Part shown: positions 37,199 to 49,167 of the stretch, in pieces
Layout: the number at the start of each line of letters is the position of its first letter
How positions within the stretch are numbered: position 1 is the stretch's first letter
Assembly (NCBI GenBank): GCA_023101885.1
Contig: JALPQD010000088.1
Coordinates: 903,501 to 967,500 of the forward strand
Source of the DNA: Typhlomys cinereus
Taxonomy: Eukaryota > Chordata > Mammalia > Rodentia > Platacanthomyidae
Direction of reading: 5' to 3'
DNA: 64,000 nucleotides
Notes under the pieces: generated by a model
Databases searched by the model: none
Told to the model about the DNA's origin: nothing
Seen by the model: the letters and a program-made list of their open reading frames with translations, nothing else
Program-made: the position numbers and the translations under genes

Positions 37199-37481
37199 AT
37201 TATGGGTGGGATTAGGCCCTGGATAAATCACAGAGAGCTGGTTGAGAGAGTGGGCATCCTTCTGTTCACTTGGCCAGACATGCTGGTCTGGCAAGTAAGG
37301 ATCGTCCATCTCTCAGCCGTTATGGTGGCCAGTTCCCTCGGCCCTGGTGTTGGTGTGTGCTCTCCCGTCAAGCTGGACTATGAACTGTAACCGGACTATC
37401 GTAAGAAAGTAAACTCCTTGTTCCCTTAAGCTGTGTTCTGGTCATTTATCAGCAACCATGCAGGCTGACTGCCACAGATTT

Positions 37482-37499
37482 TGGTACCAGGAAGTGGGG
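37482..37499 (+). promoter_or_regulatory. Primer binding site, tRNA-Leu-like
   Basis: tggtaccaggaagtgggg lies 5 bp after the 5' LTR. The TGGTACC...GTGGGG pattern is the one reported for ERVL-class elements, which prime with tRNA-Leu. The tRNA match is from memory of the family, not a search. Confidence 0.7.
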
Positions 37500-38626
37500 T
37501 GTTGCTGATAAATCTGACTATGTGGATTTTGTGGCTTTTGAACGGTTCTGCTGGACAAAGTTGGAAATTCTTGAAAATTTTCACTTTGTGGATTTACAAA
37601 TACCGTTCTTTAGCATTTAGTGGGCCAATTGCTGAGAGACATTGTTTGGGCCCAATTTGTGATGAGGGAAACAAGGACTTGGTAAAACTGAATATAAGGA
37701 CGATGGACTGGTTTGCTTGACAGAGGAGAGCTGTGTTGGCAGCCTTCAAGGTTTGGATGTGCAAAGGGCAGGCAGCAGAATATCAGCTGCTGTTGGATAA
37801 ATGAGTATCAGTGAAGGAAAACCTAGTGACTTGCACTGAGACAGTGGAAGACGTGAAAACCACTGTATGGCAAGTTCCTGGTTTGGAAACTCAATTTCCT
37901 TCAGGGGTGAAAGCCCAAGTTAAAGCTGTTTCTTGCCCTTTGCAAGTTTGGTTGCCTAGAAGAGAGGCTTTTCCAGCGTCAGCGCGTTGAAGTTGGTGCA
38001 GCTGTGGCTCCAGTGGACTAAGCTGCGTTTCAACCTCGCTTCAGAATCTGGCAGCGTCCCTCAGGTGATACTGGTTTGGGCGAACTACTGAGGGGTTCAT
38101 GGGAAGCAGCAAAAGCTTGGCACCAAGTGGCAGGCGTAGAGTTCCTGCAAGAGATGGTGAAGCTTAAAGCTGCAGAGGAGAACCCAGAGTTGTATTTGAG
38201 ATGCCAGAACTGTGGGACTGCTGCTGAGGACAACTGCGAGTGGAGATTCAGCCTGGTTCAGAGGAACCCTGCTCTTACAACTTTGAGCTGCAAACAGGGA
38301 CTGAGAATGCCTCGAATCTTTGAGCCGCCTTGATTACATAATGAGCAGCAGAAGATGGACATTGAAGTACAGGATGCGGTGATTTGCTGGACTTTGATTT
38401 TTTTAATGTTTTCTTATTGTTTTAAGATCCTTCTGTTTTAATGTTTTATCTGTTTTAAAGTATTTAATTTATTCTGAAGAAACTTTGAACTTTTAAAATA
38501 TTGGAACTGAAGTTTTAATGAGGGAACATTTTAAATTTGTCCATGGAATGTATTTATATTTTAACATCTGTGGGGACAAGGAAAGGTTACAGTTTAAAAG
38601 TGCTATTGTTTTTGTGTCAAGTTGAC

Positions 38627-38637
38627 AAGGGGTGGAA
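38627..38637 (+). promoter_or_regulatory. Polypurine tract
   Basis: aaggggtggaa directly before the 3' LTR TG. Its position and composition fit the plus-strand primer of LTR retroelements. Confidence 0.8.
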
Positions 38638-39051
38638 TGTCATAGTTAAGCACAGGTGTCAACTTGACTCTTGAGGGTTTGAGCTCTGGGCACAGGTGTA
38701 GAGAGTTGATGGTTGAGTTAAGCCCAGAGCAAACCTGAAGGAGATTGTCTGGCTGCTGGGGAAGACCCAGCCCATTATGGGTGGGATTAGGCCCTGGATA
38801 AATCACAGAGAGCTGGTTGAGAGAGTGGGCATCCTTCTGTTCACTTGGCCAGACATGCTGGTCTGGCAAGTAAGGATCGTCCATCTCTCAGCCGTTATGG
38901 TGGCCAGTTCCCTCGGCCCTGGTGTTGGTGTGTGCTCTCCCGTCAAGCTGGACTATGAACTGTAACCGGACTATCGTAAGAAAGTAAACTCCTTGTTCCC
39001 TTAAGCTGTGTTCTGGTCATTTATCAGCAACCATGCAGGCTGACTGCCACA
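38638..39051 (+). mobile_element. Complete 3' LTR, 414 bp
   Basis: It starts tgtcatagttaag and ends gactgccaca, with TGTCAACTTGAC 20 bp from the start. It serves here as the reference copy for the LTRs at 3042, 14695, 20540 and 32168, all of which are on the minus strand. Confidence 0.92.
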
Positions 39052-39524
39052 GAGGCCCATCCAAATACAAGAGGCATTCCACACCCCTACCAGATATGAC
39101 CAAAAGAGAAACTCACCACGGCAATAATATTCAAAACACTTCACATTCAAAACAAAGAAAAGGTGCTGAGAGTTTCAAGGAGAAAAAAAACAAATCACTT
39201 TTTAAGGTAAACCTATTAAAATAACAAATGAGTTCTCAATGGAAACAGTAAAAGCAAGAAGAGTTTGGAGAGATGTACTTCAAGTGTTAAATGAGTAAAA
39301 ATGTCAACCCAGGCTGATATACCTGGCAAAACTCTCTGTCATGATCGAGGGAGAAAGAAAAGTTTTCCAGCATAAAGACAACTTGAAACTTACATGTCTA
39401 CCAAAACAGGCCTTCAAAAAATGCTAGAAATGATACTCAAGCTTGAAGGAAAAACCAAGTGTATCCAGGAGGACAAAACCTAAAAGCGAAACAATACACT
39501 TACAAAAGGCACTAAACATAAAAA

Positions 39525-42500
39525 ATGTCCGGAATTAAAAATAATTTCCCCATTATAACATTAAATGTCAATGGAATTAATTCACTGATCAAGAGACATA
39601 GATTACAAACTTGGATTAAAAACCACAACCTATCAATCTGCTGCCTTCAGGAAACTCATCTCACCAAAAAAGATAGGCACATCCTAAAAATAAAAGGCTG
39701 GTCATAAATTCTGCAAGCTAATGGAACCAGGAAACAGGCAGGGGTAACCATTATGGTGCCAAACAAAGTGGACTTCAAACCAAAAAAAATCATAAGAGAC
39801 ATAGATGGATACTACATTTTAGTCACAGGTATAATTCACCAAAAAGACTTCACAATACTGAACATATATGCACCCAATATGGGCCCCTCCATATTCATTA
39901 AGCAAAATATATAGCATCTAAAGAGAGAAATCAAACCGAAAACAATAATTCTTGGGGTTTTCGACACTGCCCTCTCAACAGGTCAAAAGTTAACAGAAAT
40001 ACTTTGGAACTTAATCAAACCCTTAATGAAATGGACCTTACAGATCTCTATCAAACTTTTCATCCACACACCAAAGAATACACATTTTTCTCAGCAGCAC
40101 ACAGAACTTTCTCCAAAATAGATGACATATTGGGCCATAAAACGATTCTCCACATATACAGGAAAATTGAAATTCTAGCCTGTACCCTATCAGACCACCA
40201 TAGTGTGAAGCTTGACATCCACAACACAACAAAAAATACACTAACTCCTGGAAACTTAACTATGATGCTGAATGAGAATTGGATTCAGGAAGAAATTACA
40301 AAGGAAATTCAAGATTTCCTGAAAGTGAATGATAATGAAAATACAACTTATCAAAACCTTTGGGACACAATGAAAGCTGTCCTAAGAGGTAAGTTCATAG
40401 CTCTTAATGCCTACATAAAAAAATGGAAACATCACAAATAAATAACAATGCAGCTTAAAGCTTTAGAGATGCTAGAGTGATCTGATTCCAAAAGCAGTAG
40501 AAGAGAGGAGATTAGCAAAATAAGGGGAGAAATACCCGAAATTGAGATTAGGAAAATGATACAGAGAATCAACCAGTCAAAAAGCTGGTTTTTTTAAATA
40601 ATAAGATTGATACACCAAAATTAACCAAAAAAGCAAGAGAGAGAAAACACAAATTAACAAAATTAGAAATGAAAATGGAGTTATCACTACTGATACCCAA
40701 GAAATTCAGAGTAATGTAATGTCATATTTTGAAAACTTATACTCTTTGAAACTGGACAACACAAAAGAAATGGATGAACTCCTAAGTGAGCACAATTTAC
40801 ATAAATTGAATCAGGAAGTGGTGAATTATTTAAATAGTCCTACAACATATGAGGAAATCAATGACGTAATCTCAAATCTTCCCACCAAGAAATGTCCTGC
40901 ACCAGATGGATTCAGTACAGAGTTCTACTAGATATTTAAGTAACTAATAACATCAATACTCCTTAAACTGTTCCATCAAATATCAAAGGAAGAAACACTA
41001 CCAGATTCTTTCTATGAAGCTAATATCATCTTAATCCCAAAACCTAATAAAAATACAATTAAAAAAGAAAACTATAGGCCAATCTCTTTGATGACTACAG
41101 ATGCAAAGATTCTCAAAAAAGTCTTAGCAAATCAGATTCAAAAACATACCAAAAAGATCATTCACGGGGATCAAGTAGGCTTTATCCCAGGCACACAAGG
41201 TTAGTTCAACGTAAGCAAATCATTAAACGTAATTCACCACATAAACTGATCCAAAATTCAAGACCACATGATACTCTTGATAGATGCAGAAAAAGCTTTT
41301 GACAAGATCCAACAGCCCTTTATGATCAAAACCCTAGAGACAGTTGGAATGGAAGGAACCTTTCTCAGTATAATAAAAGCAGTATATGACAAACCAACAT
41401 CAAGGATTATACAAGATGGGGAAAAACTTGAAGCATTCCCTCTTCGATCAGGAACTAGACAAGGCTGTCCTCTCTTACCACTTCTATTCAATATTGTACT
41501 GGAAGTCTTAGCTGAAGCCATAAGACAAGAAAAGGACATAAAAGGGATTCAAGTCGGCAAGGAAGAAGTCAAGTTATCTCTATTTGCAGATGAAATGATC
41601 ATATACCTGAGTGATCCTAAGAACTCCACCAGGAAGCTCCTGGAACTAATACAGGAGATCAGCAGGGTGGCAGGATACAAAAAAAAAAAAAACAAAACAA
41701 AAAAAACACAAAAATCAGTGGCCTTCCTATATGCCTAAAATGAAAGAAATGAAAAAGCCCTGAGAGAAACAATCCCACTTACTATAGCCCCTAATAAAAT
41801 GAAATACCTTGGTATAAATCTAACCAAGGATATAAGAGACCTCTACGATGACAACTTTAAAACCCTAAAGAAAGAAATTGCAGAAGACACCAGAAGGTGG
41901 AAAGACCTCCCATGTGCCTGGATTGGCAGAATCAATATCATAAAAATGACCATCCTATCAAAGGCAATATACAGATTCAATGCTATACCATTAAAAATCC
42001 CAAAGCAATTCTTTAAAGAGGTTGATCAAACAATCTCAAAATTCATATGGAGGCACAAAAGACCCAGGATAGCAAAAGAAATCCTGAGTAATAAAAACAC
42101 AGCTGGAGGTATCACAATCCCAAACCTTAGTCTATACTATAAATCCATAGTTATAAAAACAGCCTGGTACTGTCTTCAAAATAGACACACAGATCAATGA
42201 ATAAGGGTTGAATACCCAGATATAAGCCCACACAATTACAGCCATTTGATCTTTGACAAAGGGGCCCAAAAAATCCAATGGAAAAAGGACAGCATCTTTA
42301 ACAAATGGTGCTGTCAAAACTGGATGTCTACATGCAGAAGATTAAAACTTGACCCATATTTGTCACCATATACAAGACTTAATTCCAAATGGATCAAGAA
42401 CCTCAACTTTAGGCCAGAGACTATAAAAACTTTAGTTGAAAAGGTAGGGGATTCACTCAAGCTGATTGAACTAGGACAACAGTTCCTAATCAGAAATCCA

Positions 42501-43654
42501 ATAGCACAGGGGCTGGAGAGGTGGCTCAGGGGTTAAGCCTCTGCCTTGCAGGTGGAAGGTCCTGAGTTCGGATTCCAGATCCCACATATAGACGCCAGGC
42601 AGAAGCAGGGGTGGCCTGCGCTTCTGCTCCTGGTAGGGAGGAGCCTGTGAATCCTGGGGCAGAGTAAACAAGAAGGAGGTGGAGGCAGTCCATGGTGGTT
42701 CCCAAATTTGTCCGTGGTTCTACACACACACACACACGCACACATGCACGCACGCACGCACACGCATGCGCACTCACATACATATGCACACATGCACAAT
42801 TGAATAAATAATAATAATAACAAAAAAAGAAATCCAATACCACAGGCAATACAACCAACACTCAACAAATGGGATCTTATGAAATTAAAGAGCTTCTGTT
42901 CAGATAAAGAGATCATAACTCTAGCACAAAAGCAACCCACAGAATGGGAGAAAATCTTCACTAACCACATATCTGATAGAGCTCTATTATCCAGAGTGCA
43001 CAAAGAACTTAGAAAACTCAACACCAAGTAAACAAATGGCCCAATTAAAAAATGGACCTTGGAATTTAAAAGAAACTTTACCAGGGAAGAAATTGAAATG
43101 TCTAACAACTATCTTAAAAAATGCTCCACGTCCTTAGCCATCAGGGAAATGCAAATCAAAACCTCCCTAAAATTTCATCTCACCCCAGTCAGGATGGCAA
43201 AAATCCACAACACAAACAAAACCAAATTCTGGAAGGGATGTGGAGAGAAGGGAACTCTCCTACATTGCTGGTGGGAATGCAGGCTCATACATCCACTTTG
43301 GCGAGCTATCTGACAATTCTTAAAAAAGTTAAAAGATTGAAATGCCGTATGACCCTGCTATTCCACTTTTGGGAATAACCCATCATACAGCAAAAACACC
43401 TCGATAGCACAAGTATGCCCATGTTCATAGCAGCACTGTTTACAATAGCAAAATCACGGAATCAACAGTGAATGGATGAGTGGATAAGGAAAAGGTGGTA
43501 CATTTATACAATGGAATACTATTCAGCCATCAAAAATGATGAATTAATGAAATTTGCCGGGAAATGGATGGAATTAGAAAAAATTATATTGAGTGAAGTA
43601 TCCCAGACACAGATAATTAAGTGCCATATATACTCCCTAATAGGTGGATATTAG
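39525..43654 (+). pseudogene. L1 ORF2, multiply broken
   Basis: ORF2 starts at ATG 39525, 41 bp after ORF1. The endonuclease start (39525-39707) includes 'ITLNVNGINSLIKRH' and 'QETHL', and ends at a TAA replacing a Thr codon. Later open pieces: 40004-40441 (end of the endonuclease region onward), 40719-40931 (RT fingers, '[11 protein letters not shown]'), 41268-41738 (RT palm, '[10 protein letters not shown]', '[14 protein letters not shown]'), 41799-42200 and the C-terminus to TAG 43652-43654. The RT motif FADD reads FADE at about 41585, which alone should abolish RT activity. A SINE interrupts it at 42510. Confidence 0.9.
42510..42827 (+). repeat. Young B2-like SINE inside L1 ORF2
   Basis: Head ggggctggagaggtggctca, B-box-like 'gagttcggattcc', body as in 30828, an alternating CA/CG run at 42721-42796, then an A-rich tail. 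The 18-bp TSD at 42492-42509 and 42828-42845 differs at one base (agaaatccaata g/c cacag). L1 ORF2 sequence continues directly on both sides. Confidence 0.93.
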
Positions 43655-44706
43655 TACGAAACCCACTTAGTGACACACTCAAAGATAAATCTCTGTAATA
43701 CCTACAGTAATTGCAAAGATTATAAGCGGGGAGGGAAGGGGAAGGAGTACCCCACCAGAAACAAGGGAAGAAGGGATCATGCTACAGCAGAGAAAATAGG
43801 CTACCATCAAGGACTGCAAGTAAGTAATGAGACATCTGGTTGGGCTTGCAGACTCTCCTTACTGATCACCTGCATCTGATGTGGTATGATCTCACCAGAA
43901 AAGGAGGGCATAGAGTCTGGCAGATAGAAGGTAACTATTCTGCAAATGGGAGACTGAGCCCCCCTCACAGTGGTCTACTATTCTTATTCCATCTACCTTT
44001 GAATCTACTCTTATAATAAGACTCTATTTTAACAGCATTTTATCTCTGGCCAGAGGGTGATATTCAATACACATCAGGATGGAGCCAAGGGCGGTGCAGG
44101 AGCAGAAAAACTGAAAAAAAAAATCAACAACCCATAATTCGGAAAATCAGAGACTCTACATCAACTACTTGGAATCAGGCCAGCCTAATCTCTCCCCATC
44201 TTAAAGTTCAGGGAAATTTGAGGAAGAGGGGGCGGTAAGATTGTTAAAGCCTAAAGATGGGGAGGAGCAACGATATGCAAGATACTCCGTACAAGTTAGG
44301 GCCTTAGTAATCATAATAGAACTTTGCATGACCTGTGCAATTACCAACATATCATTGAACCCCCAAAGTCTACATGGATCACAGGCTCTGAGATCCTTAG
44401 AGGCAAGGGACTAACAGCCACAATAATGTTCCTATACTGAAGGGGAACACAAAGAAAAAACCTCTAGGTAATGCAACTGAGTCCTTATACCTCATCAGAG
44501 AGGAGGATCCAGAGGGAAGTTTGACCTGCACACTAAAGGATGCTCCAGGAATGGGACGGGGAGCACTGGGAGAAAGGGAGGGAGGAGAGAAAGGAAAGGA
44601 AAAAGGGGGAAGGGAACAAGCGGATCCAGGGAGGTGTGGAGGGAGGGAGGGTAATAGAGTACTTATCAACTTTGTATGCGTGGAAGAAATAAATAAATAA
44701 ATAAAT
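43655..44706 (+). mobile_element. L1 3'UTR and (AAAT)n tail
   Basis: The 3'UTR of the 35.6-kb L1. It has the purine-rich G tract at about 44555-44652, the end 'cttatcaactttgtatgcg', then (AAAT)n. The 156-aa minus frame at 44397-44867 is a Ser/Pro/Phe-rich translation of this tract. Confidence 0.88.
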
Positions 44707-44723
44707 AAAATACAATTGAATCT

Positions 44724-45631
44724 GTGGGTTTGTACATTCCTGAACATTTTCAGTGTAAAGTCATGTAGATTAAAGTGATGGACAGGAGTATTTTTAGGTA
44801 TGTTCTGCTTGCGCCATAAAGTTTTAGGTGAAAATGAAAGAAGAATGATATGAAGGTACATTAACACTGGATGGGGCCCTTGAGGGCTTTCCTGACAAAA
44901 TGACCAAAGATACTGGTGAGATAAGCAGTGTCTATGTCCATAATCGACCTACAGTTATTATTCAGCCATTGTAAATAGAACTATATCATCATTCACTCTT
45001 TCCCATTATTTATATTGTCACTAAATCAGATAGCCTAGTTACTATTAAACTATTTCTTACTCTCATGAAAATTGAAATCAAAACCTTTTTACCTTCAGTT
45101 CAGCATATTTACAAGACTGGTAACTGGCTTGAAGATTTTTTTTGGAAAATTTATGTATCAGCTCTCCCTGAGTCAATCAAAGCTTATTTTGGTATAATAC
45201 TGTAGTTATTAAAGAAGCAATGAGTAAAGTATTATAGTGTTTCATAAATGCATGATAATTAAATAGTAATTATAGGCTATAGAATTACATAAAATTTCCA
45301 ATTATAGGTCAGAGAAATCTGAGAACCTCCAAATATATAAATTCACTAATTTTTCTTAATAAATTCAAATATTTTTGGAGTCTTGTCGGCAGTCTGATTA
45401 AGCATCATCATTCATCATCATTATCTCTATTTTACAACAAATGTTTACTTAAGTAATGAAAACACACAGATATGTAAAGAGTGAATATGAAAAGTTCTCA
45501 GAACATTTTCCCCTAAATATTTTTTTGTTGTTTTGTTTGATGATCAGTAATCCATTAGTAACGGTTATCTAGAAGAATAGAACTGATAGTATACACTAGA
45601 TATAATTTATTCTATTAACTTTCATGATATT
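44724..45631. other. Intergenic DNA
   Basis: AT-rich; nothing recognised. Confidence 0.5.
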
Positions 45632-45878
45632 GGGGCTGGAGAGATGATTCAGGTGTTAAAGTCATTGCCCTGCAAGCAAAAGAACATGAATCCAGATGTT
45701 GGACTCCATCTAAAATACCAGGGAATGAGGGAAGTGGTGTTTCCTGACCTTCTGGCAAGCAAAGCCTGGGAAAACCAACTGCAAAGCACCAAGGAGATAC
45801 AGCAATCCAGGGTGATTCCCGATGTCACCATTAGGTCGCCACAAACACATACACACTCAAGTTACATCTGGTGCGTGC

Positions 45879-45926
<48 letters not shown>

Positions 45927-45966
45927 TACACACACACACATACATAAAATAAATAATTATAAAAAC
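45632..45966 (+). repeat. B2-like SINE with (CA)n
   Basis: Head ggggctggagagatgattca, a B-box-like 'catgaatccagat', a diverged body, a (CA)n run at 45885-45940 and an A-rich end. It is older than the copies at 30828 and 56687. Frames through it are not genes. Confidence 0.8.
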
Positions 45967-46923
45967 TGACATTATATTGTCTAAGTAGTCCAACAATGGC
46001 TACCGACACACTCGGGAGATGGGGATCCCCAAAGCTGCTGAATCCATGAGGCTACACGTCTCCCTAGTTGGAGTAGTTGCTGAGGAGTTGGAGCATTCAG
46101 CTTCCTTTAACTTTGCAAAGCTTGGCATTATCCTTGTCTCTGAAGCTATGTGGGAATTAAAATTGCTTTTGCTGGGAAGTTTAATCAAGATGTATATGAG
46201 GAAGTCTTCCAGTTCCCCTACAGTGTTTTGTGGTTGGATTTATTCCGCATATAGGAGATGAGAAGAAAACATGGCCTAGAAAGAACTTCTAGCCTTTTTT
46301 TTTTTCTATTAAGAGAAAAGTTGATCTCAGAATTTCATGGGAAATGCTGAATTATTTCTAGTCTTATATAATATTAATTTGTTCAAATGCATTTATTCCC
46401 TTGAATTTTCATATGAAGTTGCATGTTTTTCTTGTGTGCAAACCTAATATTTTTAAGTATATGAACATTGTGGATGGTCATGAGTGTATCATCTTACATA
46501 CTGGGTAGATAATTTAATATCAATTTGGCTTTATTGAAGAGCACAGGATATCTTTGTGTAAAGTCACAAGTGCTGTAAGGAATCTCTTGATTTCTTATGC
46601 TGCCTACTCTAATCATAGCAAGGCATAGTTTAGCCATCATATCCATCCACTCACCCTCCATTACTTCTCCAACCCATGCTTGGCCTATAAGCATTCTGTT
46701 CTCAATCTCTTTCAAGTCCACATATAGGAGAAACAATTTGGTGTCTGTGCTGCTTTAAATGACATATAAATGAAAGTATAGCCTTTTTACTTAGAAAAAT
46801 GCACTCTATTGTGTATATATGCTTCATCTATTTTACTCTTTTATTTAAAAACTAAGCACCAAAAACTAGCTCCTCTTTATGTCACAGTGTTAATGACTGA
46901 ACTCTGAGACCTATTTACACATA
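45967..46923. other. Unassigned intergenic DNA
   Basis: 46000-46260 is less AT-rich and has an 80-aa plus frame (46019-46261) and a 62-aa minus frame (46000-46188) without any motif I recognise. It could be a fragment of an old pseudogene or an unknown repeat. The 80-aa minus frame at 46494-46736 also shows no motif. Confidence 0.4.
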
Positions 46924-46928
46924 GATGC

Positions 46929-47744
46929 CGTTACGGTTGCATTTTGGTGTCAACTTGACAGTTGCACACTGTTGGGGCGCAGCTGTGGAAGGCTGACGGT
47001 TGGAATGGCCCCTGAACAAGTTTGCAGATACTTGATTGATTGCTGTGGAAAACCTAGCCCATAGTGGTTGGTACTTTCCAGTGATGGCCCAGATAATAGG
47101 AGGTGCAAAGAGGAGGGACTTGCTTTTCCCTTATCCAGTGTCGACTTGCTGTGGAGTACACTCTGTGTGGGTCGTTTACTTTTAGAGCATCCTGGCCTTC
47201 TTTGTTGCTGCTGCTGCTGCTACTGCTGCTGCTGCCGCTACTGCTGCTGCTGCTGCTGCCGCTGCCGCTGCCACTGCCGCTGCCGCCGCTGCTGCCTCTG
47301 CTGCCTCTGCTGTCGCTGCCTCTGCTGCCGCTGCTGCTGCCTCTGCTGCCGCTGCCTCTGCTGCCTCTGCTGCCACTGCCTCTGCTGCTCTGCTGCCGCT
47401 GCCTCCGTCCTTAGCTGACTTGGAGCTTCACCTTTTCCATCATGTTGTTGCTGTTTCTGCTGCCTTTGGAATCTGTTCTCTAAGCCTTGCTGCTGTTCGC
47501 TGTTCATCGGACACCGGAGCCCAGATGTTCCTCACGGATGTTGGAATCCAGCGTCTTTGACCCTCCACAGAAGTAAAGGTTTGGACCTTCTCAGGATCTT
47601 TTGGCTTTGTGGAACATTCCAGTCAAGAAGAATGAGGCAGGTGTGAGCGGTTACTTTGAAGGACACTATTTTTATTGTTAGTTATTTTAATAAACTTGTT
47701 ACATTCGATAAATTATTTTTCTTCAGAAAACCCTGACTAATGCA
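46929..47744 (+). mobile_element. ERVL-type LTR with internal CTG expansion
   Basis: It has 'ttttggtgtcaacttgacag' near the start, ends 'aaaaccctgactaatgca', and is flanked by 5-bp GATGC (46924-46928 and 47745-47749). The first two bases read CG rather than TG, one transition away. A likely AATAAA lies at about 47690. The CTG-rich tract at 47204-47406 lies in the middle. The ending is typical of rodent ERVL-related LTRs as I know them. No internal region is adjacent, so it is a solo LTR. Confidence 0.65.
47204..47406. repeat. CTG/CCG/CCT triplet repeat, about 200 bp
   Basis: An interrupted (CTG)n tract with regularly mixed CTA, CCG, CCA and CCT triplets. It opens long Leu/Pro-, Cys/Arg-, Ala- and Gln-rich frames on both strands (47068-47507), which are repeat translations. 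Confidence 0.95.
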
Positions 47745-47749
47745 GATGC

Positions 47750-49124
47750 AAAGCTACACAAGCACTCATTTTGAAGAACATGATTTGAGATAAAATCTTG
47801 GTTATGATGAACAATGTTGCAATAAGCATGTTAGTGAAAATAAAGTATTCTTTACTTCTTCAAGGAATATAAATAAATTAATTTATTGGAATATACTTGG
47901 ATTTTCTTGTTCACCTTGTATTAAATATAGTATTGTATATCCAGCTTACTACTGGACATTTCATTTTGGATTATGAGGTATACAAACAACTTACATTCCA
48001 TATGTCTATTTCTAAACTGCATACCTATAACATTACTGCATTACAAATGGCTCCAGTTTGGGTCTTCCTTCTGAACCAGCAATGCAGTAAGCTCATAAAT
48101 TTCCATAATAAGATCTCACATTTTTATCACTTGAGGCTAGACTTGCATTGAGTTTTCGAGCTGCCACATTATTTTGTCAACTTGTATTAAACTTATGGTC
48201 ACCCAAAAGAGCTAAATATTGTCACATAAGCTATTGCCAAGTCCTTTTTTACTTCAAACTTGATTATAATCTATCAATTCTATACTAGAAATTGAATTTT
48301 TATTTTAATACCTTTTTCATCCCATCAACTTTTTCTTCAAACTTTAGACCATATTAAACTTTGAGTGTATTTTAGCATATATATGATGATTCTCCATACA
48401 GAACCTTGGAAAGTTTGTTTAAGCAAGAAAGATTTAAGGACCAATTTCTGAAATAAATTTTTGAAAAACTCTTCTTTTTGCCTTCAAACTTGGAGTAAGT
48501 TATTTTACCCCAGGTACAAAAGCACCTAAATGGAACTATCACACAGTCTTTCCCTATTGTATTAGAATGTTAGACTTATTTTCAAACTCAAAGCTATTTT
48601 GAATCATTCAGTAATATTGGTCAATACTTAGTTAAGCTTTTTTAAAAGGGTAAAAACAGGGACATTGGACATTCAAGTAATGAATGAGATTACACGTGTT
48701 TATAATTGCATTATGATACTTTCTACTTTGAAACCTGAGGCAGGTGCTGGCTATAGGTCAATGTTTCTCTAGCTTAATGAGATGGTATAGATATTTTTCA
48801 TTGTTTTAAAGTGATGAAACCTCACTGAACTTTTGCTTCAAGTTCATGTCAATCTTCTCCATCAAATCTCTCACAAAGCAACATGTAGACCCTGTAATGA
48901 CAGGTTCTGAAATCGACAGTGTTCATGATCAAAGTGTATTGAAACACTGCCTACTCCTTAGCAGGAGACACCAAGTTTGATTCACATTCACTCCATGCAT
49001 CTTGACTGCCTCACTGTCTCCCAGCAATGGAAGATAATGTACTATTATATTATAGTAGACTTCTAATCACAGAATTGCTTTACTTCTTTGGGAGAATACC
49101 TGTCACTAGTTTAATTTCCAACAT

Positions 49125-49125
<1 letters not shown>
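47750..49125. other. Intergenic DNA
   Basis: AT-rich; nothing recognised. The 84-aa frame at 47897-48151 has no visible motif. Confidence 0.5.

Positions 49126-49127
<2 letters not shown>

Positions 49128-49167
<40 letters not shown>

Larger units (their letters stand above)
37199..39051 (+). mobile_element. MaLR-type endogenous retroviral element
   Basis: 5' LTR remnant (37199-37476), primer binding site (37482-37499), internal region (37500-38626), polypurine tract (38627-38637) and a complete 3' LTR (38638-39051). The 278 bp shared by the two LTRs are identical. The target duplication gaggc is at 37134-37138 and 39052-39056. I see no gag, pol or env frame in the roughly 1.15-kb interior; the longest frame is 85 codons without motifs. 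It is therefore a non-autonomous MaLR-like element that depends on enzymes from another element. Confidence 0.88.
36567..39483 (+). pseudogene. L1 ORF1, split by a MaLR provirus
   Basis: ORF1 begins at ATG 36567 ('MPKSKHRYMRN' by direct translation) and runs to 37138. It resumes at 39052/39057 and ends at TAA 39481-39483. The coiled-coil part is recognisable at 36876-37082 ('LSDLEDKVEVLTSSMEEAVKAK' region). The C-terminal domain DNA is at 39057-39480. An in-frame stop near 36718-36722 and other changes broke it apart from the insertion. The family protein is the L1 RNA-binding chaperone. Confidence 0.85.
35595..44706 (+). mobile_element. Full-length but dead L1, host of a provirus and a SINE
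   Basis: Order: 5'UTR with monomers (35595-36566), ORF1 (36567-39483, split), ORF2 (39525-43654, split), 3'UTR (43655-44682) and an (AAAT)n tail (44683-44706). A decayed TSD of about 16-17 bp, aaaatac...gaatct, is visible at 35578-35594 and 44707-44723. Without the MaLR provirus (37139-39051) and the SINE (42510-42827) it is about 6.9 kb, normal for a full-length rodent L1. Its divergence from the L1 at 57 kb places it in an older subfamily. Confidence 0.88.

Noticed and set aside
38076..38333. 85-codon frame in the provirus interior as a possible gag remnant
   Set aside because: It has no recognisable capsid or zinc-knuckle pattern. The interior is too short for gag-pol and fits a non-coding MaLR-type interior.
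44397..44867. 156-codon minus-strand frame, Ser/Pro/Phe-rich with a hydrophobic start
   Set aside because: It is antisense to the purine-rich L1 3'UTR. Similar frames appear at the same place in other L1 copies and reflect composition.
47068..47507. Long frames of 64-116 codons rich in Leu, Cys, Ala or Gln
   Set aside because: They are translations of the CTG-type repeat in all frames and both strands, with no domain or gene structure around them.
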